From the NCBI GenBank assembly GCA_027492445.1, contig JAPUES010000113.1, forward strand, positions 1 to 9,476: a stretch of DNA of 9,476 nucleotides, in the 5' to 3' direction. Below are positions 1 through 6,279 of the stretch, in pieces (positions within the stretch are counted from its first letter, which is position 1; each line of letters starts with the position of its first letter). Source of the DNA: Sporomusaceae bacterium (lineage in GTDB: Bacteria; Bacillota; Negativicutes; DSM-13327). The notes under the pieces were generated by a model. That model was not told the DNA's origin and ran no database searches. It saw only the letters and a program-made list of their open reading frames with translations. The translations under genes were made by a program, and so were the position numbers.

Positions 1-681
1 GTTAGCGGTAAACCTGCAGTGGATGTACTTGCTGTCAAGCTAAACCGAAACATTGAGCCCTTTTCCCAGTTAAAACTGCTGAATGGGGCGCTTGTGAATG
101 GAGACAAGGTAGTATTTTTTATTGATAAAGCCCTTGAAAACCAAGAGTTTTATAGGGAAAAGGCTAAGGAAGTAGGGGTAGAATTACGCGATCTCAACGA
201 CCTCACGACTACATCTTATGACGCCGCCGTGTTGATTACCAATCAAACAATGGTTCTCGAAAAACTTCACCTGTATGTAAGACCAATGGAACTTGCCGTC
301 GGCATTGGTTGCAGGCGAGGAACCACCTCTGAAGAAATTATGACGGCCCTTAAGGATGCTTGCTACCAAATTGGCGCTAGTACTCAGCAGATTCGTATCA
401 TAGGAAGCACGGTAGTAAAGCAAGATGAAGTAGGCTTACTGGCCGTAATTAAAGACTTAGCTGTCACTAGTGTATTTTTTAATAATGAAGAATTGCAACA
501 GTGTATTGATGAAAATGAACTTGAAGTCTCAAGTTTCGTAAAAAAACAGATAGGAGTGGGAAATGTATGTGCAGCAGCAGCAATCTTAGCAGGGAAGAGG
601 AGCAAACTCCTCCTTCCCAAAACAAAGTACAAGAATGTAACGTTGGCAATTGCCCCGGTCAAATTGCAGTCATTGGAATAG
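1..681 (+). CDS. cbiG: Cobalt-precorrin-5A hydrolase CbiG, 5'-truncated by the window edge
   Basis: CbiG opens the delta-lactone of cobalt-precorrin-5A and releases the C20 carbon as acetaldehyde, giving cobalt-precorrin-5B; this ring-contraction step marks the anaerobic B12 route. The frame is open from base 1, so the GTG at 19 is an internal valine codon and the true start lies upstream. The visible 226 residues hold part of the middle domain (about the first 85 residues, including LAVKLNRNIEPF) and the whole C-terminal CbiG_C domain. That domain shows GIGCRRGT (encoded from 301), the KQDEVGLL motif, SFVKKQIGVGNVCAAAA and a terminal LLLPKTKYKNVTLAIA. CbiG proteins are usually about 340-380 aa, so roughly 120-150 residues are missing. 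The last 115 nt also encode the start of cobJ in another frame. The conserved C-terminal motifs run through the overlap, so this frame is truly coding there. Confidence 0.93.
   Translation, partial: VSGKPAVDVLAVKLNRNIEPFSQLKLLNGALVNGDKVVFFIDKALENQEFYREKAKEVGVELRDLNDLTTTSYDAAVLITNQTMVLEKLHLYVRPMELAVGIGCRRGTTSEEIMTALKDACYQIGASTQQIRIIGSTVVKQDEVGLLAVIKDLAVTSVFFNNEELQQCIDENELEVSSFVKKQIGVGNVCAAAAILAGKRSKLLLPKTKYKNVTLAIAPVKLQSLE
552..556 (+). promoter_or_regulatory. Ribosome binding site for cobJ, inside cbiG
   Basis: AGGAG stands 10 nt before the ATG at 567 and lies within the cbiG coding sequence. It supports the otherwise surprising upstream start of cobJ. The spacing is slightly long. No ATG, GTG or TTG occurs in the cobJ frame between 567 and the conserved GIGPG motif, so this is the only standard initiation site that keeps that motif. 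Confidence 0.6.
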
Positions 682-1391
682 GTCCTGGTAGTTTAATGGA
701 TATGACGCCGCGAGCAAAAGAAGGTATTTTAAGCGCAGATGTCATTGTCGGTTATAATACGTATCTGGAACTCATTCCTGAATTATTAGTGGATAAATTA
801 GTGGTTGGCACTGGCATGATGCAAGAAGTGGAGCGCTGCCAAATTGCCGTAGAAAAAGCATTAGCTGGTAAAAACATTGCTGTTATTTCTAGCGGTGATC
901 CAGGTATTTATGGCATGGCAGGGTTAGTATTAGAACTTACTATGAAATATGATACGGCCATTCGACCACAAGTTACAGTTATTCCTGGTATTAGTGCAGT
1001 GGGGGCATCCGCGGCTATTTTAGGCGCACCTTTAATGCATGATTTTGCCGTGATTAGTTTAAGCGATCTATTAACACCGTGGGATGTTATTTTAAAACGC
1101 GTAGAAATGGCCGCCGCGGGCGACTTTGTCATTGCCATTTATAATCCGAAAAGCAAGCGTCGTACTAGCCAAATTCGCGAGGTAAGAGAAGTCGTTATGA
1201 AGTATCGGGCCGCCTCTACGCCCGTTGGGATTGTTCACCATGCTTCTCGGGAAGGGGAAGACAAAAAAGTGTCTACCTTGCGAGAATTCACCCTTGAATT
1301 TATTGACATGTTTTCTTTAGTCATTATTGGCAATAGCCAAACCTATGTACAAGATGGTGTGATGATTACGCCACGAGGTTATAAATTGTGA
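567..1391 (+). CDS. cobJ: Cobalt-factor III / precorrin-3B C17-methyltransferase (CobJ/CbiH)
   Basis: This SAM-dependent methyltransferase methylates C17 and drives ring contraction, making the lactone that CbiG then opens. With cbiG next door it presumably acts on the cobalt-bound substrate, as CbiH does. The 274-aa product is a tetrapyrrole methylase. It has GIGPG (37-41) followed by MTP, SSGDPGIYGMA (107-117, SAM site), IPGISA (138-143), GAPLMHDF (152-159), SLSDLLTPW (163-171), YNPKS (191-195) and a late GNSQT. Family members are about 240-250 aa. The excess is a 31-residue, low-complexity N-terminal extension with Cys at 2, 24 and 29, encoded wholly within the cbiG overlap. The start at 567 is chosen because no other standard start codon precedes GIGPG in frame; a rare ATT at 663 or 672 cannot be excluded. 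The gene ends in a GTGA overlap with cobK. Confidence 0.93.
   Translation: MCSSSNLSREEEQTPPSQNKVQECNVGNCPGQIAVIGIGPGSLMDMTPRAKEGILSADVIVGYNTYLELIPELLVDKLVVGTGMMQEVERCQIAVEKALAGKNIAVISSGDPGIYGMAGLVLELTMKYDTAIRPQVTVIPGISAVGASAAILGAPLMHDFAVISLSDLLTPWDVILKRVEMAAAGDFVIAIYNPKSKRRTSQIREVREVVMKYRAASTPVGIVHHASREGEDKKVSTLREFTLEFIDMFSLVIIGNSQTYVQDGVMITPRGYKL
592..618 (+). repeat. Stem-loop inside the cbiG/cobJ overlap
   Basis: The left arm GGGAAGAGGAG (592-602) and the right arm CTCCTCCTTCCC (607-618) form an 11-bp stem with one bulged C (612) and a CAAA loop. No U-run follows on either strand, so it does not look like an intrinsic terminator. It begins 25 nt after the first base of the cobJ start codon, where RNA structure could influence loading or movement of ribosomes. 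A role is inference; the pairing is visible directly. Confidence 0.6.
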
Positions 1392-2149
1392 TTTTAGTAA
1401 TCGCAGGAACCAAAGACGGACGGGATGTAATCACCTTATTAGCAAAGGACTACCCTGTGATGGCCTCCGTCTTTAGCGATTATGGGCGCGATTTACTGGC
1501 TAGCGACAATCTATCCATACATACTGGCCCTTTAGATGACCATGGACTTACGGCCTTACTTACTAGTCATGCCATTACCCTCGTAGTGGATGCTAGTCAT
1601 CCTTATGCCGTTCAGGTATCAAACAACGCCATGCAGGCTTGTGAAAGAAGTAAAGTGCAGTATCTTCGTTATGAACGTCCTTTGGCACCCTTACCTACTT
1701 ATGAAAAATTATCTGTAGTCAATGATTATCAACAAGCTATTGAAGTGTCAGCTTCTTTAGGGCAGGTTATTTTTCTTACTACCGGCAGTCGCCATCTTAG
1801 GCTTTTTAAGGAAGCCCCTTGTTTACAAAACCACCGCTTAATTGCCCGCATATTGCCGGAAGCAAGTGTACTTGCTGAATGTTTTTCTCTTGGTTTTTTA
1901 CCAAAAGATATTGTAGCATTACAGGGGCCTTTTTCCCATGAACTTAATAAAGCCCTCTTTACCGACTATCAAGCCGAGGTTATTGTAAGCAAAAATAGCG
2001 GTCTAGTGGGAGGCAGTGATACTAAAATCACTGCTGCCATGGAGCTTGGTTTACCCATTGTTCTCATTGACCGACCTAAGATTCATTATCCTAACATTAG
2101 GTCTAGTATTAACGATGTAATTCAATTTGTTAAGGAGGCCCAAAGATGA
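1388..2149 (+). CDS. cobK: (Cobalt-)precorrin-6A reductase (CobK/CbiJ)
   Basis: This enzyme reduces a double bond of (cobalt-)precorrin-6A using a reduced nicotinamide cofactor and gives precorrin-6B in the cytosol. The 253-aa product matches the usual family length. Visible family motifs are an N-terminal IAGTKDGR (5-12), DASHPYA (68-74, usually DATHPYA), LRYERP (93-98), FLTTGSR (129-135), ARILPE (153-158), LQGPFSHELN (178-187), SKNSG (201-205) with GG following, and a late IDRP (227-230). The start is a GTG whose bases overlap the cobJ stop as GTGA, which indicates translational coupling. The gene ends in an ATGA overlap with cbiC. The DAS variant of the DATHP motif is a mild Thr-to-Ser substitution that should not abolish function. 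The symbol cbiJ would be equally valid given the anaerobic context. Confidence 0.93.
   Translation: MILVIAGTKDGRDVITLLAKDYPVMASVFSDYGRDLLASDNLSIHTGPLDDHGLTALLTSHAITLVVDASHPYAVQVSNNAMQACERSKVQYLRYERPLAPLPTYEKLSVVNDYQQAIEVSASLGQVIFLTTGSRHLRLFKEAPCLQNHRLIARILPEASVLAECFSLGFLPKDIVALQGPFSHELNKALFTDYQAEVIVSKNSGLVGGSDTKITAAMELGLPIVLIDRPKIHYPNIRSSINDVIQFVKEAQR
2132..2138 (+). promoter_or_regulatory. Strong ribosome binding site for cbiC
   Basis: AAGGAGG lies 7 nt upstream of the cbiC ATG, inside the last codons of cobK. With the ATGA stop/start overlap it fixes the cbiC start and suggests that cbiC can be loaded independently as well as by coupling. Confidence 0.75.
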
Positions 2150-2772
2150 AATATATAACAGAACCGATGGTCATTGAAGAGCGGAGTATGGAAATTATTG
2201 CTCCTTATTTGGCCCATTTACCTTTGTCACCACAAGCTGTAAAGGTCTTTTCACGTATTATTCATGCTGCTGGCGATCCAGAATATTCAAAAGTCATTGA
2301 AATTCATCCCGATGCCATTGCCGCTGGCTGCAGCGCCTTAAAGAAAGGCTGTGATATTTTCTGCGATGTGGAAATGGTGCGGACGGGCATTAATAAAAAA
2401 CGGTTGGCGGAATTTGGCGGCGCGGTACACTGCTTGATTGGTGATGAGCAGGTAGCTATTACTGCGAAAGAACTTGGCATTACCCGCTCGATGGTAGCCA
2501 TGCGCACTTTTGGCGAGAAGCTTAATGGTGCTATTATCGCCATTGGTAATGCACCGACCGCTTTGTTTGAAGTGCTAAACATGATGAAGGAAACTGGCAT
2601 TCGCCCCGCCCTCATCATCGGCGTACCCGTAGGCTTTGTTGGCGCTGCCGAATCAAAGGATTTCTTAGCAGAAACTTCCCCCGTACCTTATATCACTGTA
2701 CGAGGTAATAAAGGTGGCAGTCCGATTGCAGCGGCGACCACCAATGCACTACTATATATGGATAGACGTTAA
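2146..2772 (+). CDS. cbiC: Cobalt-precorrin-8 / precorrin-8X methylmutase CbiC (CobH)
   Basis: CbiC moves the methyl group from C11 to C12 of precorrin-8, producing (cobalt-)hydrogenobyrinate, the finished corrin ring and the substrate for amidation. The 208-aa product has the expected length and keeps the family signature: RIIHAAGD (37-44) with the presumed catalytic His40, a GCDIFCDVEM segment (68-77), IGNAPTALF (133-141), PVGFVGAAESK (161-171) and GNKGGS (187-192). The segment after His40 reads AAGDPEY where many relatives have TTADFEY, a conservative difference. The start is set by a strong AAGGAGG and the ATGA overlap with cobK. cbiC is often found near the front of B12 operons; here it sits directly before cbiA, which takes the ring on to the next step. 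Confidence 0.95.
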   Translation: MKYITEPMVIEERSMEIIAPYLAHLPLSPQAVKVFSRIIHAAGDPEYSKVIEIHPDAIAAGCSALKKGCDIFCDVEMVRTGINKKRLAEFGGAVHCLIGDEQVAITAKELGITRSMVAMRTFGEKLNGAIIAIGNAPTALFEVLNMMKETGIRPALIIGVPVGFVGAAESKDFLAETSPVPYITVRGNKGGSPIAAATTNALLYMDRR

Positions 2773-2773
2773 A

Positions 2774-2779
2774 AGGAGG
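2774..2779 (+). promoter_or_regulatory. Ribosome binding site that decides the cbiA start
   Basis: AGGAGG sits 6 nt before the ATG at 2786 in the 13-nt gap after cbiC. The frame is open further upstream to an ATG at 2714 inside cbiC, which would add 24 unconserved residues. The perfect spacing, and the fact that the P-loop then starts near residue 13, favour 2786. Confidence 0.8.
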
Positions 2780-2785
2780 GATGGT

Positions 2786-4168
2786 ATGTCCCAGTCTTTA
2801 CTACCGCGCATCGTGATTGCCGGTACTCATAGTGGAGTAGGTAAAACAACTATTGTGACAGGTTTATTGGCAGCTTTAAAAGAGCGGGGACTAACCGTCC
2901 AGTCCTATAAGGTAGGACCTGATTATATTGATCCCGGTTATCATCAATTGGCAACGGGTAAAACCTCTCATAATTTAGATACTTGGCTTGTTCCAACAGA
3001 CAAGATTCTGCCCATTTTCACCAAAACAGCTCTTGGTAATGATATTGCTGTAATTGAAGGGGTAATGGGTTTATATGATGGTGGACGGCAAGGCATCAGT
3101 AGTACGGCCGCCATTAGCAAGCTGTTAAAAGCTCCTGTAATCCTTGTAATTGACGCGAGATCTATGGGAGAAAGTGCAGCAGCCGTTGCCCTTGGTTACA
3201 AAATGTATGACCAAGAGGTAAATATCGTCGGCGTTATTATCAATCGGCTAGGATCAAGCAATCATGAAAAGATGGTGCGAGAGGCTTTAGAGCGTCTTAA
3301 CATTCCAATCCTTGGCTGTATTTATCGCAATGAAGCCTTCGGACTGCCCGAAAGACATCTTGGCCTCACGCCAGTCGCAGAGCACCTTACGGCAAATGTG
3401 CGTACTAATTTGCGTACGCAAATTAGTAAGCAAGTGGATGTAAGTGCCATCCTTGAAATCGCCCAACAAGCCCCGGCTTTGCCTCTTGTCGTAGCACAAG
3501 CAGTGCCTGTCCATGAGGCCCATGGAGTACGAATTGGGGTCGCCCAAGATGAAGCTTTTTCCTTTTACTATCCAGAAAGCATTGATGTCTTAGAGGCCAT
3601 GGGGGCAGAAATTGTACCCTTTAGTCCTCTTAGGGATAAAGAACTACCCAATGTCCATGGCCTACTACTCGGGGGCGGCTTTCCTGAAATGTTCTTAAAG
3701 GAACTGTCAGGTAATAGCAGTATGCGCCAATCCATTGCTAAGGCCTGCAAGGATGGTATGCCTATTTATGCGGAATGCGGCGGGCTAATGTATCTCACTA
3801 AAGGAATTATGGATTTTGATGGAACACATTATGATATGGTCGGAGTGATTCCTGCTAGTTGTAGCATGCAAAAAGCATTGCAAACGGTAGGGTATGTAAA
3901 AGCAACAGCCCTTACAGATAATATATTATGCAGTGCTGGCGAAAGTTTACGAGGACATGAATTTCATTTTTCCTTAATGAACATTGAAGAATCACCCGAG
4001 GATTTTCCCTGGGCCTTTACCTTTAAAAAGACACGTACGGGGGCTGTTTATCCTGGGGGATATGTCCACGGTAATGTAGTAGCTTCGTATCTGCATATGC
4101 ATTTTGCTGGTCATGAACTAGCGGCCGCAACCTTCCTTAAAAAATGCAGTATTTTTAAGACAAAATAA
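2786..4168 (+). CDS. cbiA: Cobyrinate a,c-diamide synthase CbiA
   Basis: CbiA uses ATP and glutamine to amidate the a and c side chains of cobyrinate. The 460-aa product is a normal two-domain CbiA. The N-terminal dethiobiotin-synthetase-like ATPase has the P-loop GTHSGVGKTT (13-22), YKVGPDYIDPGYH (41-53), NLDTW (63-67) and EGVMGLYDG (91-99). The C-terminal class I glutamine amidotransferase domain has YAECGG with the expected nucleophile Cys331 and SYLHMHF with His437 as the likely catalytic His. The start at 2786 gives the family length. The linker between the domains (about residues 205-216) is encoded by a near-perfect 34-bp palindrome, listed separately. The protein itself looks intact and active. 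It lies between cbiC and cobU; adenosylation of the product, which precedes CbiP, would need an enzyme encoded elsewhere. Confidence 0.96.
   Translation: MSQSLLPRIVIAGTHSGVGKTTIVTGLLAALKERGLTVQSYKVGPDYIDPGYHQLATGKTSHNLDTWLVPTDKILPIFTKTALGNDIAVIEGVMGLYDGGRQGISSTAAISKLLKAPVILVIDARSMGESAAAVALGYKMYDQEVNIVGVIINRLGSSNHEKMVREALERLNIPILGCIYRNEAFGLPERHLGLTPVAEHLTANVRTNLRTQISKQVDVSAILEIAQQAPALPLVVAQAVPVHEAHGVRIGVAQDEAFSFYYPESIDVLEAMGAEIVPFSPLRDKELPNVHGLLLGGGFPEMFLKELSGNSSMRQSIAKACKDGMPIYAECGGLMYLTKGIMDFDGTHYDMVGVIPASCSMQKALQTVGYVKATALTDNILCSAGESLRGHEFHFSLMNIEESPEDFPWAFTFKKTRTGAVYPGGYVHGNVVASYLHMHFAGHELAAATFLKKCSIFKTK
3399..3432. repeat. 34-bp palindrome within cbiA
   Basis: The core at 3403-3428 is a perfect 26-bp palindrome, with left arm TACTAATTTGCGT (3403-3415) and its exact reverse complement at 3416-3428. 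One G/A mismatch (3402/3429) is followed by three more pairs, so 16 of 17 arm positions match. It has no spacer, so DNA could form a cruciform and the mRNA a long hairpin. In the cbiA frame it encodes an Arg/Thr/Asn/Gln-rich linker segment. No T-run follows it. Confidence 0.85.
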
Positions 4169-4180
4169 GCAAGAGTCTTA
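4136..4180 (+). repeat. Two mutually exclusive stem-loops at the cbiA/cobU junction
   Basis: Stem A pairs CTTAAAAA (4136-4143) with TTTTTAAG (4152-4159) around an 8-nt loop. Stem B pairs TAAGAC (4156-4161) with GTCTTA (4175-4180) around a 13-nt loop containing the cbiA stop codon; wobble T/G pairs could extend it into the GGGAG ribosome binding site of cobU. They share bases 4156-4159, so only one can form at a time. Both are AT-rich and modest. A switch controlling cobU translation is possible but only inferred. Confidence 0.35.
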
Positions 4181-4193
4181 GGGAGAGTAATGG

Positions 4194-4757
4194 ATGAATG
4201 GAAAAATAATCGTAATAACGGGTGGCGCCCGCAGTGGCAAAAGTGCTTTTGCCGAGGAATTTGCTGCTCGCCAAGGTAAGAAGGTAGCCTATATTGCAAC
4301 GGCCCAGGTGTATGATGAGGAAATGAAAGTTCGGGTAGAGCTGCATCAAAAACGCCGGCCGGAAAATTGGCAGACCTTTGAAGCCCCCTATGATGCTGAT
4401 AAAGTGATTGCAACTATTCCAGGGGCAGATTATGTTATTTTATTTGATTGCTTAACCTTATATACGAGCAATTTATTACTTGACGCCAATCACCCAGAGG
4501 ATAAATTTTCTTATATTATGGCTAAAATAGATAGCCTAGTCGTAAGTGCACGTGCTAGTCAGGCTTGCCTAGTGTTTGTGACAAATGAAGTAGGTATGGG
4601 AATCGTACCAGACAATCCTTTAGCCCGTCAGTATCGGGATATTGCTGGGATGGTCAATCAAAAGATGGCTACTTGCGCGGATGAAGTATATTTAGTCGTG
4701 AGCGGCTTAGCCGTGGAATTAAAAAGCATCGCAGTAAATGCCAAATGGGAGGTCTAG
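4194..4757 (+). CDS. cobU: Adenosylcobinamide kinase / adenosylcobinamide-phosphate guanylyltransferase CobU
   Basis: CobU phosphorylates adenosylcobinamide (salvage) and transfers GMP from GTP to the phosphate, giving adenosylcobinamide-GDP for CobS. The 187-aa product has the typical length. Motifs in order are GGARSGKS (10-17, P-loop), YIATAQ (33-38), DEEMKVR (41-47), HQKRRPENW (51-59), DCLTLY (85-90), TNEVGMGIVP (130-139), RQYRDIAGMVNQ (145-156) and ADEVYLVVSGL (162-172). By its spacing to the RP motif, His51 corresponds to the His that carries the GMP in characterised CobU (His46 in Salmonella). The start is chosen from GGGAG at 4181-4185, 8 nt upstream; nearby ATGs at 4190 and 4198 are out of frame. 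It lies between the two amidases cbiA and cbiP although it acts after both. Confidence 0.95.
   Translation: MNGKIIVITGGARSGKSAFAEEFAARQGKKVAYIATAQVYDEEMKVRVELHQKRRPENWQTFEAPYDADKVIATIPGADYVILFDCLTLYTSNLLLDANHPEDKFSYIMAKIDSLVVSARASQACLVFVTNEVGMGIVPDNPLARQYRDIAGMVNQKMATCADEVYLVVSGLAVELKSIAVNAKWEV
4747..4752 (+). promoter_or_regulatory. Ribosome binding site that decides the cbiP start
   Basis: GGGAGG within the last codons of cobU stands 6 nt before the ATG at 4759, which follows the cobU stop by one base. An in-frame ATG at 4738 would add seven unconserved residues and lies before this site, so 4759 is preferred. Confidence 0.75.
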
Positions 4758-4758
4758 T

Positions 4759-6279
4759 ATGGCAAAGACAATCATGCTCCAAGGAACCAGTTCCCATGTG
4801 GGAAAAAGTATTCTTACCACAGCTTTCTGTCGTATTTTTTTACAAGATGGACATAAAGTTGTCCCCTTTAAGGCGCAAAATATGGCTCTTAATTCTTATG
4901 TGACCAAAACAGGAGAAGAAATGGGCCGGGCCCAAGTAGCCCAAGCTGAGGCAGCAGGCCTTGAACCAATGGTAGAAATGAATCCAGTCTTATTAAAACC
5001 AACGGGTAATTCTTCTTCTCAGGTTATTTTAATGGGTAAACCCATTGGCAATATGTCGGCAAAAGAATATCATACTGGTTATAGCCTAAAAGCCCTAGGC
5101 GTCATTCAAGAGTGCCTAGATAAATTAAATTCTGAGTTTGATACTATCGTCATTGAAGGAGCAGGCAGTCCTGCTGAGGTAAACTTAAAAGCCAATGATA
5201 TTGTGAATATGCGCATTGCAAAGCTCTTATCAGCTCCCGTATTTTTAGTGGCTGATATTGATCGAGGCGGTGCCTTAGCAGCCGTTGTAGGTACGTTAGA
5301 GCTACTAGAACCTGATGAACGGGCTTTGGTGAAAGGTATTATCATTAATAAGTTCCGTGGTGATTTAGACTTACTAAAACCCGCCTTAGATTTTTTGGAG
5401 GAAAAAACAGGTAAACCTGTGATTGGCGTAGTTCCCCATCTTGATCAGTTAGGAATTGACGATGAGGACTCTGTATCCCTTGATGATAAAGAAAGGGGAG
5501 AGACGCGAGACCTTGCTATTGCCGTCCTAAGGACGCCTAAAATCTCAAATTTTACAGATTTTGATGCCCTGGAAAGTGAAGTAGATGTAACTATCCGTTA
5601 TATTAAACCTGGAGAAAAGATTGGGAAACCAGACTTACTAATTTTACCCGGCAGTAAAAATACCATTGAGGATTTACTATACCTACGCACCCAAGGTTAT
5701 GAGGCAGAGATTCAGACTTTAGTCACTGCTGGCACGCCAATTATTGGTATTTGTGGCGGTTATCAAATGCTAGGGAAGGAAATCTTTGATCCACAGCATA
5801 CGGAGTCAGCTCTTGATAGCATTACAGGTATTGGCCTTCTTGATATTACAACTACCTTTGCAACGGAGAAGGTAACCCATCAAGCGACTGCTTGTGGTGC
5901 GAGTCATGGTTTTTTAGGCATTGATAGCAGGAGTGATGTTCTTACCGGCTATGAGATTCATATGGGGCATACGGTTTTTCTTTCTCCCGTTGCCCATGCT
6001 TTTACCATTACTAGCCGCTCGGGGCAGGAAGTTCACGCAAAGGATGGGGTAATCAGTGGTAATGGACAGATTATGGGTACTTACCTTCATGGTATCTTTG
6101 ATAACGATGGTTATCGCCGCAAGCTACTCAATGCACTGCGGGCTAAAAAAGGGTTGGCACCGATTACTGCAATTAATGATACCTATACCCGTAAACAAAA
6201 TAGTTATAACCGGCTAGCCGCTACCGTGCGCCAAAGCCTTAATATGGATTTAGTCTATACCATTTTGGAGGCAAAGTAG
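4759..6279 (+). CDS. cbiP: Cobyric acid synthase CbiP (CobQ)
   Basis: CbiP carries out four ATP- and glutamine-dependent amidations (side chains b, d, e and g) of adenosylcobyrinate diamide, giving adenosylcobyric acid. The 506-aa product has the standard family length. The N-terminal part shows MLQGTSSHVGKS (P-loop region, near residue 6), PFKAQNMALNSYVT and GRAQVAQAEAAG, then NPVLLKPTGNSSSQV, IEGAGSPAEVNL and ADIDRGGALAAVVGT. The C-terminal glutamine amidotransferase domain shows LPGSKNT, GICGGYQMLG with nucleophile Cys332, a GYEIHMG segment and GTYLHGIFDN with His444 as the probable catalytic His. It is related to CbiA in architecture but clearly belongs to the CobQ branch. Its stop overlaps the cbiB start by one base. 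Confidence 0.96.
   Translation: MAKTIMLQGTSSHVGKSILTTAFCRIFLQDGHKVVPFKAQNMALNSYVTKTGEEMGRAQVAQAEAAGLEPMVEMNPVLLKPTGNSSSQVILMGKPIGNMSAKEYHTGYSLKALGVIQECLDKLNSEFDTIVIEGAGSPAEVNLKANDIVNMRIAKLLSAPVFLVADIDRGGALAAVVGTLELLEPDERALVKGIIINKFRGDLDLLKPALDFLEEKTGKPVIGVVPHLDQLGIDDEDSVSLDDKERGETRDLAIAVLRTPKISNFTDFDALESEVDVTIRYIKPGEKIGKPDLLILPGSKNTIEDLLYLRTQGYEAEIQTLVTAGTPIIGICGGYQMLGKEIFDPQHTESALDSITGIGLLDITTTFATEKVTHQATACGASHGFLGIDSRSDVLTGYEIHMGHTVFLSPVAHAFTITSRSGQEVHAKDGVISGNGQIMGTYLHGIFDNDGYRRKLLNALRAKKGLAPITAINDTYTRKQNSYNRLAATVRQSLNMDLVYTILEAK

Noticed and set aside
2714..2785. Longer cbiA start at ATG 2714, which would overlap cbiC by 59 nt.
   Set aside because: The added 24 residues look unlike CbiA, while ATG 2786 has a perfect AGGAGG at 6 nt and gives the normal length.
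4111..4413. Open frames on the - strand, for instance opposite cobU and inside cbiC and cbiP.
   Set aside because: All lie opposite well-conserved + strand genes, have no recognisable protein features and lack convincing start signals.
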